A stretch of DNA of 64,000 nucleotides from Callorhinus ursinus (taxonomy: Eukaryota > Chordata > Mammalia > Carnivora > Otariidae): the NCBI RefSeq assembly GCF_003265705.1, contig NW_020312785.1, positions 130,451,211 to 130,515,210 on the forward strand, read 5' to 3'. Shown piece after piece: positions 21,654 through 33,345 of the stretch (its first letter is position 1; every line of letters begins with the position of its first letter). The notes beneath the pieces are model-generated. The model saw only the letters and a program-made list of their open reading frames with translations. It was not told the DNA's origin and did not search any database. Both the position numbers and the translations under genes were made by a program.

Positions 21654-23484
21654 ACCACTGCAATTTGCTCTTTTCTCTCGGTTGGTTGGCTTAATGGACG
21701 TGAGAGAACAGGATGGTTCACATCCAAGGTGAGTTTTCATTTTGCTGGGTTTTGGTTTCTCTTGGTCTGGGATTATACTTTCAGTTCTATTGCAGAAATA
21801 TCATTTGAAATGTGATAAATGGTGCGTTTTAGAATTTGGTCCATTCGAAACTATGTTGTATTTTGCCCTATTTCATAAAATGTAAATGTAAAGAGTAATC
21901 AGTGGATATGACCAACATTCTTGAAGAAATTGACCACTTGACAAATAATGTGAACAGTGGATTTGAAGATGATACCATAAGAATTAGGAATGATAATGCT
22001 GGATTTAACATCAATTTTGGTTGTGAGGTCTTCTTTGAATCTCTAACTCCTCTCCTGGGTATAGGTAGTAGCTTTAATTATTTAATTCATATCACATAAG
22101 CTTTTTTGAGTGTCTTTGTTCACTTTTGATTCTGTACTAAGCCGCTTCTTACCTCTGATCTTCTCTAGAATGTTGGGTATAAAGTACTATAAAATAAAAG
22201 TAGTCAGAATTCTTCAAAACTGATATGACTGACTTGTAGAAAGCATCCATATTATGAGATTTTTTTTTTAAAGTTCTGCCTGTTTAGGGACAAGCCGTGG
22301 TTAGCCAGTGAGCTCTCCCGCCTTTGAGAAATAGGTTGGCAGGTTTGTCACCTGGAGTGAAAAAGCACATTTATTGCACTGAGCGGCATCAGAGGGCCAG
22401 AGCACCTTTTCCAGGCTCTCTCACAGCCCAGCAGTAGCTCTTGAGAGCTCTACCTGGTAATTCTTTCAAAGTTTACTGGTCTTCAAGGAGTTCCTCCAAG
22501 AATTGGCTTGGTACTTAAAAATTTTTCTTTTGAAGTATTGCCTTAATTGTTTTCTTACTGTGGTCTTTGTGCCTTCACTTCTTCCTTCTACTACACTTTT
22601 AGCTCACTGGAAGCAGGGAGCTTGCTCCACCTAACTGGGATTCCTCAGCAAATGGTATTGTGCCTTCAGAAATAGTAGGATGTTTAGATATCTGGGTGTT
22701 TGGGTAGATGGTTGGATGGACAGACAGATGGACATAGGATGGACAGAACTTTCCTACAGGGATGTTGATTGCAATCACAGTTACTATCATGCCTGATAGA
22801 TACTGACTGGTTTTCCTTTCTGGTATGACCTGATCATAATTCTTCCCTTCTGTGTTTTGGATTTCTGACCAGAATGTGTGACCAATAAAGTCTTTGAAAT
22901 TGCTTAATAACATTCTCCCATGCTTCTCAAGTTCAAATGGAAAGTAGATATAGCCAAAGTAGTTTCTTGGCTGTCAGGAGAAATAGAAAAAGTGCCTGTA
23001 TTCAAAATATCTTGCTGACCCAATTGCCAATGCAAACCCTGTTCACCCAACATGCAAATGGTAAAATGAAGTGACTTTCAGCTAACACATGAAGCAGTCT
23101 GACTACATGATTCTTAAAGCTATTAAAATTTCACCCAGGAGTGCCTGTATCTAATTCCATAGGTCAGCCAGCCTGATGCATAGCACATTCTAATATATTT
23201 TTTTCCTCAGATCACAAGTATATTTTGTAGTTGTAGCTAAAGAGTTAAGGCAATATTATTCCCATCCTGAGTGATATAATCTTACAGATGGCAAACCCTC
23301 AGGCAGCTGTAGCCCCGAAGTTCCAGCAACTTTGGGCTACTTTGTGTACTTATTTTAAGGGAAATACAGAGGATAGTAAGATCTTTATGCTGAATTAGCA
23401 TCCATGAACACTTGTGCACAGTTTCGATATACAAATCCCTTACCCATCTGCTTGCAGATATTTTTAGATCTAAGAATTCTATAG
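21654..23484. other. Start of the long RARB intron
   Basis: Mostly unique-looking. No second exon recognised, including the roughly 81-nt exon that distinguishes RAR-beta-3. Weak L2-like sequence around 22570-22700. Confidence 0.45.
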
Positions 23485-23692
23485 AGCAGTGCTTGGCAAA
23501 CTACAGCTTGTGGGCCAAATCCAGCCTGCCATCTGTTTTTATAAATAAAGTTTTATTGGAACAGAGCCACCTTCATTTGTTTACATATTGTCTATGGCTA
23601 CTTTCATGCTACAGTGTTAGACACCAGATAGCCCACAGATCCTAAAATATTTACTATCTTGCCCTTTACAGAAAAAAATTTCTGACCCATGC
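23485..23692 (+). mobile_element. hAT-Charlie-type MITE
   Basis: 'cagtgcttggcaaactacag', 'gtgggccaaatccagcctgc', 'aaataaagttttattggaac' and 'gccctttacagaaaaaaatt' show the same element as at 16994. Confidence 0.85.
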
Positions 23693-24085
23693 CATGGAGA
23701 TAAGAACATTGGGATAGGAGCCAAGTCATCCCAAATGTAATCCGGCTCTGTTCTCTAACTGGCAATGTTTGATCTTCTAATCCGTGGCTAGGCCTGTACC
23801 TGACTGCGCTGGGCCAGATCATATCTAAGGTTCCTTTCACCTCTAAATACAAGTCTGTTTTTCAGAGTTACTAATAAAGCACAAGATGCCATCACTACCA
23901 GGTTGAACCATAATGCAATTGTCATTTTTCTAGATCAGGATTGGTCCAATATTGGCAATTTTATATGATTCAACATTTAAAAGGAGAGGTTTCACAGTTC
24001 AGGAGAGGGAGGAGAAATGATTACAGGTTTTTTTTGAGGGCCTTGGGGAGAGGATGTTGAGTAAACTATACATTGAAAGGTGTCT

Positions 24086-24298
24086 GGGGCGCCTGGGTGG
24101 CTCAGTTGGTTAAGCGACTGCCTTCGGCTCAGGTCATGATCCTGGAGTCCCGGGATCAAGTCCCGCATCGGGCTCCCTGCTTGGCAGGGAGTCTGCTTCT
24201 CCCTCTGACCCTCCCCCATCTCATGTGTGCTCTCTCTCTCTCTCTTTCAAATAAATAAATAAATAAATAAATCTCTTTTTTTTTTTTTTTTTTTTAAA
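24086..24298 (+). mobile_element. CAN-SINE, sense
   Basis: 'ggcgcctgggtggctcagtt' head (tRNA A-box region), 'gggatcaagtcccgcatcgg' (B-box region), a CT tract, (AAAT)n and a T-run. The duplication gaaaggtgtctgg is at 24075-24087 and 24299-24311, sharing 'gg' with the SINE start. Confidence 0.97.
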
Positions 24299-24311
24299 GA
24301 AAGGTGTCTGG

Positions 24312-25391
24312 AGAAATGGCAGAAAAAGGATGGGGTACCAAAAGTTCAGGCTGGAAACATAAAAATTGGCTAACTTATATCTTATTATTTCTTGCTACAG
24401 ACAAAGCACATGGAAGCCTCTCGGATGAAAATCATTAAAAGAAGCCACTGTTAATGTGCAGTCTATTAGTTGGCCCTTGAACGGGGAGTTATCTTTGTCT
24501 TTTGTTACAGCCTGAGGTTTAGAAAGACCAGGAAAAAGGGTAAGGTCTTAAAAGTTAAATGCAGACTTTCTCTTGGCTAAAATTAAACGTCAAGTTTTAT
24601 TCATGCATTGAGGTTACTTAGGGAGGTAGCCGAGTTCTATAAAATCTCAATAACTAGCAAAACACATGCTTGGGTGGAAAAGCCAGCTAATCTGGAATGC
24701 ATATTGGGGAATGACTCCATAAAGAGGGTCATGTTATTGGACTATGGGATTTGCCGATGTTGCTTTCATAATCTTTACACATCCAGATTCTGCAGCTCAG
24801 CCAGAAAGAATAAATTCTCCTACCCCTGTAACAAGGTTCTTTCAGCACCATGGAATTATAAAGGCCCGAGAACCTTCTACCTCAAAATCTAGTGAGAACA
24901 ATTTCCATAGCAGCTACTGATATTATTCCCCTTCCTGACACTTCCCACCACCTCTGATTCTCTGGTCAGCCTCTTCGCCAGGCCCCAAACCTGAACTCTG
25001 TACATTTACCTCTTCTTTCCAATAATACACATGTCCCCATTCCAACATGCAAAAATGTCCTTGATCTACTGTCTCATTTACAGTCATTTAACCTCTCTGA
25101 ATTTTTCTTCCATCAACTATAAACTATTTTTATTAAAAGAATAGTCTTTTAGAGTAGTAGTATTCAAATCTTTTAAAGATAAAAGTGGTGTATGAATTTG
25201 GAAGAAAAGTTGTTACTAGAAAGGGGTACATTCAGATAATCTCCAAGGCCTGTAGCAGGTGAGGATTCTATATGTCACAGTTCTGATTTTCTCCTGGTCC
25301 TCATGCCCTTTGCAGCCAAACAGCCCATCTTTCCTTGATGTGTGCCACTGGTGGACCCAGTTCTGCAGCATGGAGCACTTGCCCATTGGTC
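24312..25391. other. No gene or clear repeat seen
   Basis: Intron. The open frame at 24608-24892 (94 codons) has no recognisable domain and no flanking splice context that I trust. Confidence 0.4.
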
Positions 25392-25407
25392 TGACCATTT
25401 GTGACCA
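25392..25407 (-). promoter_or_regulatory. DR4-type nuclear-receptor motif
   Basis: On the minus strand TGGTCA-CAAA-TGGTCA: two identical half-sites with four spacer bases, each deviating from RGKTCA at the first base. Could be chance. Confidence 0.2.
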
Positions 25408-25639
25408 CTCACAATTCTGAGGGAAAGATGTGGTCACTTTTCAGAAATTCTGCTCTCCAGAACTTTCTAATGTAAAGGAAAATAAATATTTGCAGGGAAG
25501 AAGTGGACTCAAAACATATTCTATGTGTGCATGGCCTTGTCTTTGTATTCTGACTTAAATCTTTACATTGTGGAGTTCTCTATGAGGTTAGAAATCTGGA
25601 GACATATAGGAAAAGAGGGAGTGAAGATAAGTAATAAGA

Positions 25640-25870
25640 AAAACTAGCATGTATTGAGCACCAATGTATAATCCACCGAGCATTTAATGTATACCATTCT
25701 TAATCTTTTTTTAATAGCGTCCTGATACCACTTCCAGGCCATTAGCAACAGTCCCATTTTGCAGATGAAGACTGTGAGGCTTAGAAAAAGTAAAGAGCTA
25801 ACGCAGCTTAACACATTAACACAGATTAATGGTGGCACCAGATTCCAAGGCCAAATCTTGGGGCTCCTAA
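25640..25870 (-). mobile_element. MIR SINE
   Basis: 'tgtattgagcaccaatgtat', 'cccattttgcagatgaagac' and 'tgaggcttagaaaaagtaaa', then 'gattccaaggcc', in antisense MIR order. Confidence 0.75.
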
Positions 25871-27594
25871 GTGCATGTCTTTCTCAATGTGTTGGGTAAA
25901 GAGGCCAACTTAACCCCTCAAATAATTCCACAACTCCTCCATGGCTATCTCTTTCCCATGATGCTTCAGGGAGACTTTGGAGATGAAGGACGTTTAAAGG
26001 ATTCACAAGCTCTTTAGTTCTACGCATTACTGTGGAAACAGCTATCAGTTTTCATCCACACGAGGAATTGAGGGTGGGCCCCATTGTCAGGAAGTCACTG
26101 TGGATGCCTCTGTTCAGCTCTGTCCTGCAGGCAGAGATCCTATCATCTCTGGGCAAGCATGACTCCCAACAGGAGGAAAGCCTGATATACTATGCCAGGG
26201 AACGCTCAAAATTTAATGTTCCAGAGCTCTCTGTGAAAATTGGACAACTGTCCGTCTGTCTCTCTTTATGTTCCTTTCATGGCTGCTTGTTCTGTTTTAT
26301 TGCCACACATGTGCTTTTTTATAGGTTGTTGTAAGCTGGAAAATATTATTAACAGTGTTGGCTTCAGAGACTCTCTCAAAATGATCTCCGTTTAACTCCA
26401 CAATCTTAAAATGAGAGTTCTTTTCCCTGCTTATTTAATGATCACAAAGTGCTCTCCTGTCAAAATCACAAAATAGGGTTTTCACTTAAAAAAATAAAAA
26501 TCCCAGCTTTTTGCAGAGACAGACTGTGAGTCTCAGAGTTACCAATGACAGGACATAAACGGGGTATTATTTCAATATCTTGTCTTAAGCTAAGAGAAGT
26601 CATGTTCACGCAGCTTGTCTAAAGCAGGGTGTGTGGCTAGATTGGAATTCTGTATTGCTTGTTAAAGACAACTGGCCCATAGGTGTTGATCATGTTTTGA
26701 ATATGTGCAGAATGATGGTAACTAAAACCAACTGGTTAATTCCCATTATCCAGCACCCTTTGCCCTGTAACCTTTTCTTCTTTCTACTGTAAGTTATGTT
26801 TGTCCTTAAGCATACACAATGACCCCACTGGACAGGGGTCATCTCTAGTTTTAAGATGTCTGGGGCTTAGTATGTTGCTGGGATTTAGTGGATGCCAAAT
26901 ATAATAGTATGGTCCACATGCATGTATTCTTCACTTTTTTTTAAGCCAGATAAAAATAAGTTAAAGAAACTTGTTAGGAATTTGAGTAAACTGAGTCTAA
27001 CAATTTCGCTCATTTTATCTGCCTTTGGTCATTGAGCGTCCCTGAATTGCTGAGGCTTAGAGAGGTCAAAGACTTTTACTTGAATGTTTTAGAAAAAGTT
27101 TATGTTTTTGGCATGATCAAACACTTTCAGTGGTCTTGCAGAGGCCTACGGCCACAGATGCACTATGCAAGAGTCTTTCCCTTAAAGGTGGACAGATATT
27201 GATTACTTGAAGGCAGTACCTCTCTTCCCCAATAATAAAAGAATCTTTGTGTCTTTTTTTTTGATGTCTTGACAATTTCCCCAGACTCTGATTGAGTACA
27301 ACACGTAATCCTTTGAATAGTTCCAATGAGGAGCTGGGTTCATTCTGTTTGTTGAACTTTACCCCAAAGGGATCAAGAATATGTGAACATGAGTTAGAAA
27401 CAGAAAGATTATTGTTCAATTTCATCAAATTAACTACAATGCCCAAAGGAGAATCTCAACTCTGGAAGTGCGTTCTTGAATAGAAATAGGCTTTCAGTCT
27501 ACAGAGGCGATTATAAAACAGGAATGGATTTTCCTCTGACTTGCTTCTGCCAATGATTATTCCTAGGGAGAGCATGAATGAAAGAATATTAAAA
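25871..27594. other. Intron without gene
   Basis: No exon recognised. The 100-codon frame at 26032-26334 and the 109-codon minus-strand frame at 27117-27446 show no domain. A weak MIR-like tail lies near 26580-26640. Confidence 0.4.
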
Positions 27595-27607
27595 AAAAAA
27601 AAAATGG

Positions 27608-27829
27608 AGGGGTGCCTGGGTGGCTCAGTCGTTAAGCGTCTGCCCTCGGCTCAGGTCATGATCTCAGGGTCCTGGGATCGAGCCCCGCATCGGGCTCCCT
27701 GCTCCGCGGGAAGCCTGCTTCTCCCTCTCTCACTCCCCCTGCTTGTGTTCCCTCTCTCACTGTGTCTCTCTCTGTCAAATGAATAAATAAAATCTTAAAA
27801 AAAAAAAAGAAATACATAGTTGACTCTTT
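27608..27829 (+). mobile_element. CAN-SINE with extra 3' sequence
   Basis: Clear head 'ggtgcctgggtggctcagtc', B-box 'gggatcgagccccgcatcgg' and tail 'aataaataaaatctt' plus an A-run. The best duplication is A-run+TGGAG at about 27595-27608 and 27830-27843. This leaves about 20 extra bases ('gaaatacatagttgactctt') inside the inserted segment. Confidence 0.9.
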
Positions 27830-27843
27830 AAAAAAAAATGGAG

Positions 27844-28380
27844 AAAAGAGAGATTTGTGCTTTTAGACTTAATATTAGCTTCCTTTTGATATTCTCTTTA
27901 CCAGATAGTTAAACAGAGACATTTTGAAAGAGCATTTTTGACCTTAGGAAGATTGAACCTCTGAAAATTAGAATCACCATAATAGCTCTGAGTTGGCTAT
28001 GAGATATGAGACTTTCCACGTGTTCCAAATTTCTGTCTTGATGATTTCATCAATCTACAGCTCCTGTACATTTCAGATGAACTATTTTGGTCCTAATGAT
28101 GAAAACCTCATTCATATAACCTTGAATGATAAGAGATTAACCTCCATACAAGGTAGATGAAAGCAAGCACAGGTAAAATTGCCACCAGATGGCTGCCCTC
28201 CGGGCCATCTTCAGGATGTGTCTCAAGCAGTACCCCAGAAGTGCTGGTGATCTATGCTGTGTCATCAAAGCGATACAGCCCTCTATTCTATCTTATATCT
28301 CTATTTTCTATTTTGGCTCCCTCCAACATTTGAAGGGTTTTTCGGGGTGGGGGGAAGAGAAGAAGGGTAGAGGGAGTATA
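27844..28380. other. No gene or clear repeat seen
   Basis: Unique-looking intron. Confidence 0.45.
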
Positions 28381-28421
28381 GGAAGGAAGGAAAAAAGGAA
28401 AGAAGGAAGGAGGAAAAGAAA
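28381..28421. repeat. (GGAA)n purine-rich tract
   Basis: Imperfect GGAA/GAAA units, 41 bp. Confidence 0.85.
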
Positions 28422-28544
28422 GACACTGACGCTGCCATGTGATCTCCAGGCCACCACCAAGAACTTGGGGCCACCAGACCGACCAATGGCCAGTGGTACT
28501 ATCAGCCCTCTTGCCTTTTTTACTTTGCCATGAGAATAAGAATG

Positions 28545-28700
28545 AAAAGAGCTGTCATTTATTTAGTGTGCTACCTACATTACCTCTGTCTACCACCTGG
28601 AAAAGAGAAATAGAGAAAGACTGAGATAACCAACTTTCCTAAGGTTGCTCAGACAAAAGTGATGGAACTCACTGAGTTTCAATTCTTCTTGCTCTGACCA
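28545..28700 (-). mobile_element. MIR SINE relic
   Basis: 'agctgtcatttatttagtgt', 'ttacctctgtctaccacctg' and 'aactttcctaaggttgctca' in antisense MIR order. Confidence 0.5.
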
Positions 28701-28919
28701 GTCATCTTCTCACACCTCCATGTCAGATGTGGGTGTTGAGGTGGTGCAAAGGTTTTTAAAACACTCCATTTTTCTTTAAGGATCTTGCACTCCTTTGGGG
28801 AAATCGTAATCACCTAAAATCATTTGGATCTAAAACTCTGATTGTTCTCTACTCTCTAAGGCCTTGATTGTATAAAACTTGCAACACCCGCTCCCCACCG
28901 TGTACCCGCTGTGCATATG

Positions 28920-29045
28920 TTAGTTTACTATACATGTCCTGTTGTGCTGTCTTTTGCTGTTTTCCTAGCTTTCCCTCCTCTACTCATCTGTTCTCCTGAT
29001 GCCTGGCATATAGTGGAAACTCATTTAAGGTCCGTAGAATGACCA
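28920..29045 (+). mobile_element. LINE L2 3'-end relic
   Basis: 'tctcctgatgcctggcatat' followed by 'agtggaaactcatttaaggt' resembles the L2 tail. Confidence 0.45.
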
Positions 29046-30287
29046 AATCAATGGTTCTTGCTGATGAGGGATTTTGACAATTTGCAGATATGCTTTTGGG
29101 TGTCACAATGATTGGCAGCACTCTAGGCATTTTAGGGGGTGGGGGGCTAGGAGGCTGCATGTCTTGCACTGTGCACGATAGTTGCAAATAATAAAGAATT
29201 ACTTTGTATCCTCATTGCCTTCCCACTGTCCCACCAGACATTCATGTTAAGAACACTCCTCCAAAATAAATTATGATCAACTGAATTTACCCATAACTCC
29301 ATTTTACATATAAATGCAAAATATTATGTGCTTTTATTATACCGTGAATTATTTAGAACTATAATTGCTGTGTAGATGGAGAGTAGGCAGATCTTTATTT
29401 TGTTTGGAATGTTTCTAAGAGTCATTTACAATTTCAGATAATCATGTCACTGATGACAGGGTATGCTTCATAATTGACTTACCAATACCACATGTTTTTA
29501 TAAATCTGCATTTGTAGGTAAAATATTCACTGTAATTCTGCATGTGGGGGCAAGGATCTTACTGCTTCTTTATGCCTGAGCATTTGTACATTGAAATAAC
29601 TATTATTTAATAAGTTACTTTCTTTGAATTCATCCTTGATATTGCAATCAGGGCCATATATTGATTTCTTTGAAATTATATGTGTAGGTGGGCTATATTA
29701 TCTATGACTTCCATTTTGAGATAGTAGAGCAGATGTTATAAAATATGTTACTAAAAGAAGCAGTACAATATCTTGAAGATTGCTGGAATGAGTGGATGGA
29801 TGGATGGATGAATACTTGAATGAATGAGTGAAGAATAATTAATAGGGCCAGCTAAACCACTTAGAACGTAAATGTTCTCGCTGTCGAAAGGAAGTTTATA
29901 AGAGATATGGACAAAGAAATCTTTGTAAAGCCAAATCTGATGATTATGCCGGGCATGGGGCAGTGGCATGGCACTGGGAAAAGCCATATACAGAAAACCT
30001 GTGGACAGTAAGAAAGTGTTTCATGTTGTCCATCTTGGAAGGCATATGGTGTTGGCAAAGAACCATCCAGTCCTTGCCCCAATTTCTTGGTGTGTAAACA
30101 GTGTCTCCAAGGTATGCAAAAGGGAATCAAGTGTATTTTTATTTGTGAATTTACTCTTCCAATATTTATTTGACACATACGTGTTAGGGATTGGAGTGGG
30201 CACCTTAGAATGCCTCTGATGGTTTGCTGGGTAAATTTATCAGAGTAATCAGTTCTTACTTGTATGTCATGTCAGAGTCTACCTCCA
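29046..30287. other. Intron without gene
   Basis: AT-rich. Contains a short (GGAT)n at 29793-29811. Overlapping frames at 29861-30219 have no recognisable product. Confidence 0.45.
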
Positions 30288-31120
30288 GAAAATGCTTGAC
30301 ATCACTCATCATCAGGGAAATGCAAATCAAAACAACAATGAACTATCACCTCACACCTGTCAGAATGGCTAAAGTAAAAAACAAGAAGTAACAAGGATCG
30401 GTGAGGATGTGGAGAAAAAGAAACCCTTGTGCAGTGTTGGTGGGAATGCAAACTGGTGCAGCCACACTGTGGAAAACAGTGTGGAGGTTCCTCACAAAAA
30501 ATAAAAATAGAATTACCCTATTATCCAGTAATTCTACTACTGGGTACTTATCAAAGAAAATGAAAACACTAATTCGGAAAGATATATGCGCCCCTATGTT
30601 TATAGCAGCATTATTTACAATAGCCAAGATATGGAAGCAACCCAGTGTCCATCTATACATGAATGGATAAAGATGTAGTGTATATGCATGTGCTCTCTCT
30701 CTCTCTCTCTCTCTCTCCCCTCTCTCTCTCACACACACACACACACAGAGGACTATTATTCAGCCATAAAAAAGAATGACATCTTGTCATTATCAACAAA
30801 ATGAATAGATCTGGAGAGTATAATACTAACTGAAATAAATCAGAGAAAGACAAATATCATGATTTCACTCATATGTGGAATTTAAGAAACAAACAAACAA
30901 AAAAGACCAAAAAACAGACTCCTAAATATAGAGAACAAACTGGTGGTTGCTAGAAAGTGGGTGGGATGGATGAAATAGGTGAATGGGGTTAAGAATACAC
31001 TTATTGTGATGAGCACAGAGTAATATATAGAATTTTCAAATCACTACATTGTGTTATATAATCATTATTCTGTACACATAAAACTAATGTAACACTGTAT
31101 TCATTATGCTTGAATTAAAA
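30288..31120 (+). mobile_element. LINE-1 ORF2 end and 3' UTR, sense
   Basis: 'catcagggaaatgcaaatca', 'acaccacacctgtcagaatgg'-type sequence at 30350, 'ttggtgggaatgcaaactgg', 'gcattatttacaatagccaa', 'ttcagccataaaaaagaatg' and 'gagaacaaactggtggttgc', with a 3' terminus near 31117. 5'-truncated, many stops, dead. Confidence 0.95.
30692..30748. repeat. (CT)n(CA)n compound microsatellite in L1
   Basis: CT units at 30692-30730 with a CCCC break, then CA units to 30748, at the TA/CA-rich point just before 'gactattattcagccat'. Confidence 0.95.
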
Positions 31121-31133
31121 AAATTCTACTTCC

Positions 31134-31195
31134 AATGATACATCATTTTAGGATTTGTCAAGACAATGATACATCATTTTAGGATTTATCAAGAC
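31134..31195. repeat. 31-bp tandem duplication
   Basis: Copies at 31134-31164 and 31165-31195 (starting AATGATACATCATTTTAGG) differ at one base, G to A. It lies between an L1 end and an LTR. Confidence 0.97.
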
Positions 31196-31207
31196 AAACT
31201 TACAGAA

Positions 31208-31620
31208 CTGTTATAGATTGAATTTGCATATCCCAAAAGATGTTGAAGTCTTAACCTCCAGTATGCATGAATGGAACTTCGCTTAGAAATAGAATCTTCT
31301 CAGATGATCAAGTTAAGATGAAGTCATTAGGGTGGGGCCTAATCCAATATGACTATGCCCTTATGAAAAGGGGAAATTTGGACACAAAAACAGAGATAAA
31401 GGGAGAGTGCCCTGTAAAGGCAGGAGTTACGCTTCCACAAGAGGAGGAACGCTAAAGATTGCCAGCAAATGAGCAGAAACTAGGGGAGTGGCATGGAACA
31501 GATTTTCCCCCACAGTCCTCAGAAGGAAGCAAGCCTGCCTGCACCTTGGTTTGGGGCTTCTGATATCCAGAGTTATTTGTGGTACTTTGTCGTAGCAGTC
31601 CTAGGAAACTAATAAGGACT
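31208..31620 (+). mobile_element. MaLR LTR, MLT1-like, sense
   Basis: 'tatagattgaatttgcatat', 'gatcaagttaagatgaagtc', 'attagggtggggcctaatcc' and 'aaaaggggaaatttggacac', then 'gcagtcctaggaaactaata' complete a sense MLT1 LTR. Confidence 0.9.
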
Positions 31621-31887
31621 CTAATTTGAAACTCTACCTTCCTACCATTGAAGAAGGAAAACACTGTGCTTTTGATCTTTCCCCCCTCTGAAAGTGTCTA
31701 GTAATTTAGCTATTTTCTCATAATTTTATGCTCACAATGATTGACTTTTTCTGCATTGTGTGGCTGCTTTGGCTTGGCCTAATGAGTAATATTTCAGGAT
31801 AGTGGTTTGTTGTTTTTTTCCTTCATAGCCAATCTTCCTTGATTCTGGTGGCTATAAGTCCATGATCATGAATCACAGTGGTCACGA

Positions 31888-32085
31888 TTTTTTTTTTAAG
31901 ATTTCATTTATTTATTTGACAGAGAGAGACACAGCGAGAGAGGGAATACAAGCAGGGGGAGTGGGAGAGGGAGAAGCAGGCTTCCTGCTGAGCAGGGAGC
32001 CCGATGCCGGGCTCAATCCCAGGACCTTGGGAACATGACCTGAGCTGAAGGCAGACGCTTAACAACTGAGCCACCCAGGCACCCC
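31888..32085 (-). mobile_element. CAN-SINE, antisense
   Basis: Poly-T, 'atttatttatttgacagaga', 'gggagtgggagagggagaag', 'gaacatgacctgagctgaag' and 'gagccacccaggcacccc'. No clean duplication; flanks are T-rich. Confidence 0.95.
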
Positions 32086-32089
32086 ACAA

Positions 32090-33214
32090 ATTTTTTTTTA
32101 ATGATGTCTCTAATGTTTTCTAATGATGTTAATTAATGTCTCTATTCCTCCAGCTTTATTTTGGTCCTATCCTTGGATGCTAAATTTCTACCCCCTTTCT
32201 TGACCTACACATGTCTTCTTTAATATCTGTTTTGCTCTTAATTTTAAACCCTTTGCCCCATGACTCTGCAGGGTTACTCATCACTATTATATTGGAACCT
32301 GTAGAATCCTCCAGAAGAGTCATTCATATTACAAATTCATATTTCACGTTGCAGTCACTGAGGGTTTGTTGGTGGCAGTGATCTTATCATAATTATTGGT
32401 TGTTCATTATCTCAAACATCATGTTATTGGTTCATCCAGCAGCCCTGAGCACTCTGGCACTCTTCCTTCAATCCTGTGCTCTTCTCTTGTATACTTAGAC
32501 CTAGTTTTGTCCTACGTTAGTTCTTTCTGTGTCCTGGTCTTTACATCTACCCCCATTAATTCTCCATATCTGGGGTTTTTTAGTTACTTATAGCCAAAAG
32601 CCTTTTAAAATATTTTGGAAGCCACCTAAGATTGTACCACGTATAAGCTTCAGGATTCTGGGCCTCATGAAACCCTTCCCTGGTTAACTTTGCCTTTTGT
32701 AAAGTGGGTGCCTGGGCCACTATCTTCTTCTATAATAAGATAAATTTAATAATATGAAAATCTGCAGATATAGGGTTCCTTTTTGTTCAGTTTGTTAAAA
32801 ATCTCAGAAAGCCATTGTATTGATGCAAATGACCCCTTCCCAAGGAGAGTGCATATTGTTAATTTAGTGTTGAGATATTTTGCCAAATGCCCATAAGTTT
32901 TGCAAACATTTGGATGAAATGAAATTTCTAGGGAGTTCTGGGATGAAGGACAGGGGTCATCTGTGATCCTGTGGGCACTAATGACAGCAGGAAATTATGT
33001 AGCCATTATTTTGTGGTGGGTTGCAAAATGTCATGCTATTAAGAGGTACTGCTCCCATGTTGCCCTTAACCTCGGGGAGCTTACAGACAAAGATAACCAT
33101 ACTAATTAGGAAAGGTTCATCCTGTTGAACCAAAAATGATGTTCATGGAGATAATTTGGGGGGGTGTTTAAAACTGGGGCAAGACAGATTGCTATTTTCA
33201 GCCCCCAAGCTGGG
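32090..33214. other. No gene or clear repeat seen
   Basis: Unique-looking intron. Confidence 0.45.
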
Positions 33215-33345
33215 TCTTGGAACATAGTTTTTTAGCCTCTGTGTACTTCAGTTTCCTCACCTGTGAAATGAGGGTAATTACAAGGGTACCTTCAAAGGGT
33301 CATGATGAGATGGCCATTAGTTGACACATGTAAGCATCTACCAAT
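33215..33345 (+). mobile_element. MIR SINE
   Basis: 'tgtacttcagtttcctcacc', 'tgtgaaatgagggtaattac' and 'aagggtcatgatgaga' in sense MIR order. Confidence 0.75.

Noticed and set aside
21902..22099. 65-codon frame 250 bp after the RARB donor with protein-like composition
   Set aside because: No match that I recognise, AT-rich, no acceptor before it. Considered as an extra RARB exon (beta-3 type), but the length and sequence do not fit.
28189..28533. 114-codon plus-strand frame
   Set aside because: Crosses the (GGAA)n tract; no domain or exon boundary evidence.
30346..30744. 132-codon minus-strand frame
   Set aside because: Antisense of an L1 ORF2/3' UTR and a CT/CA repeat.
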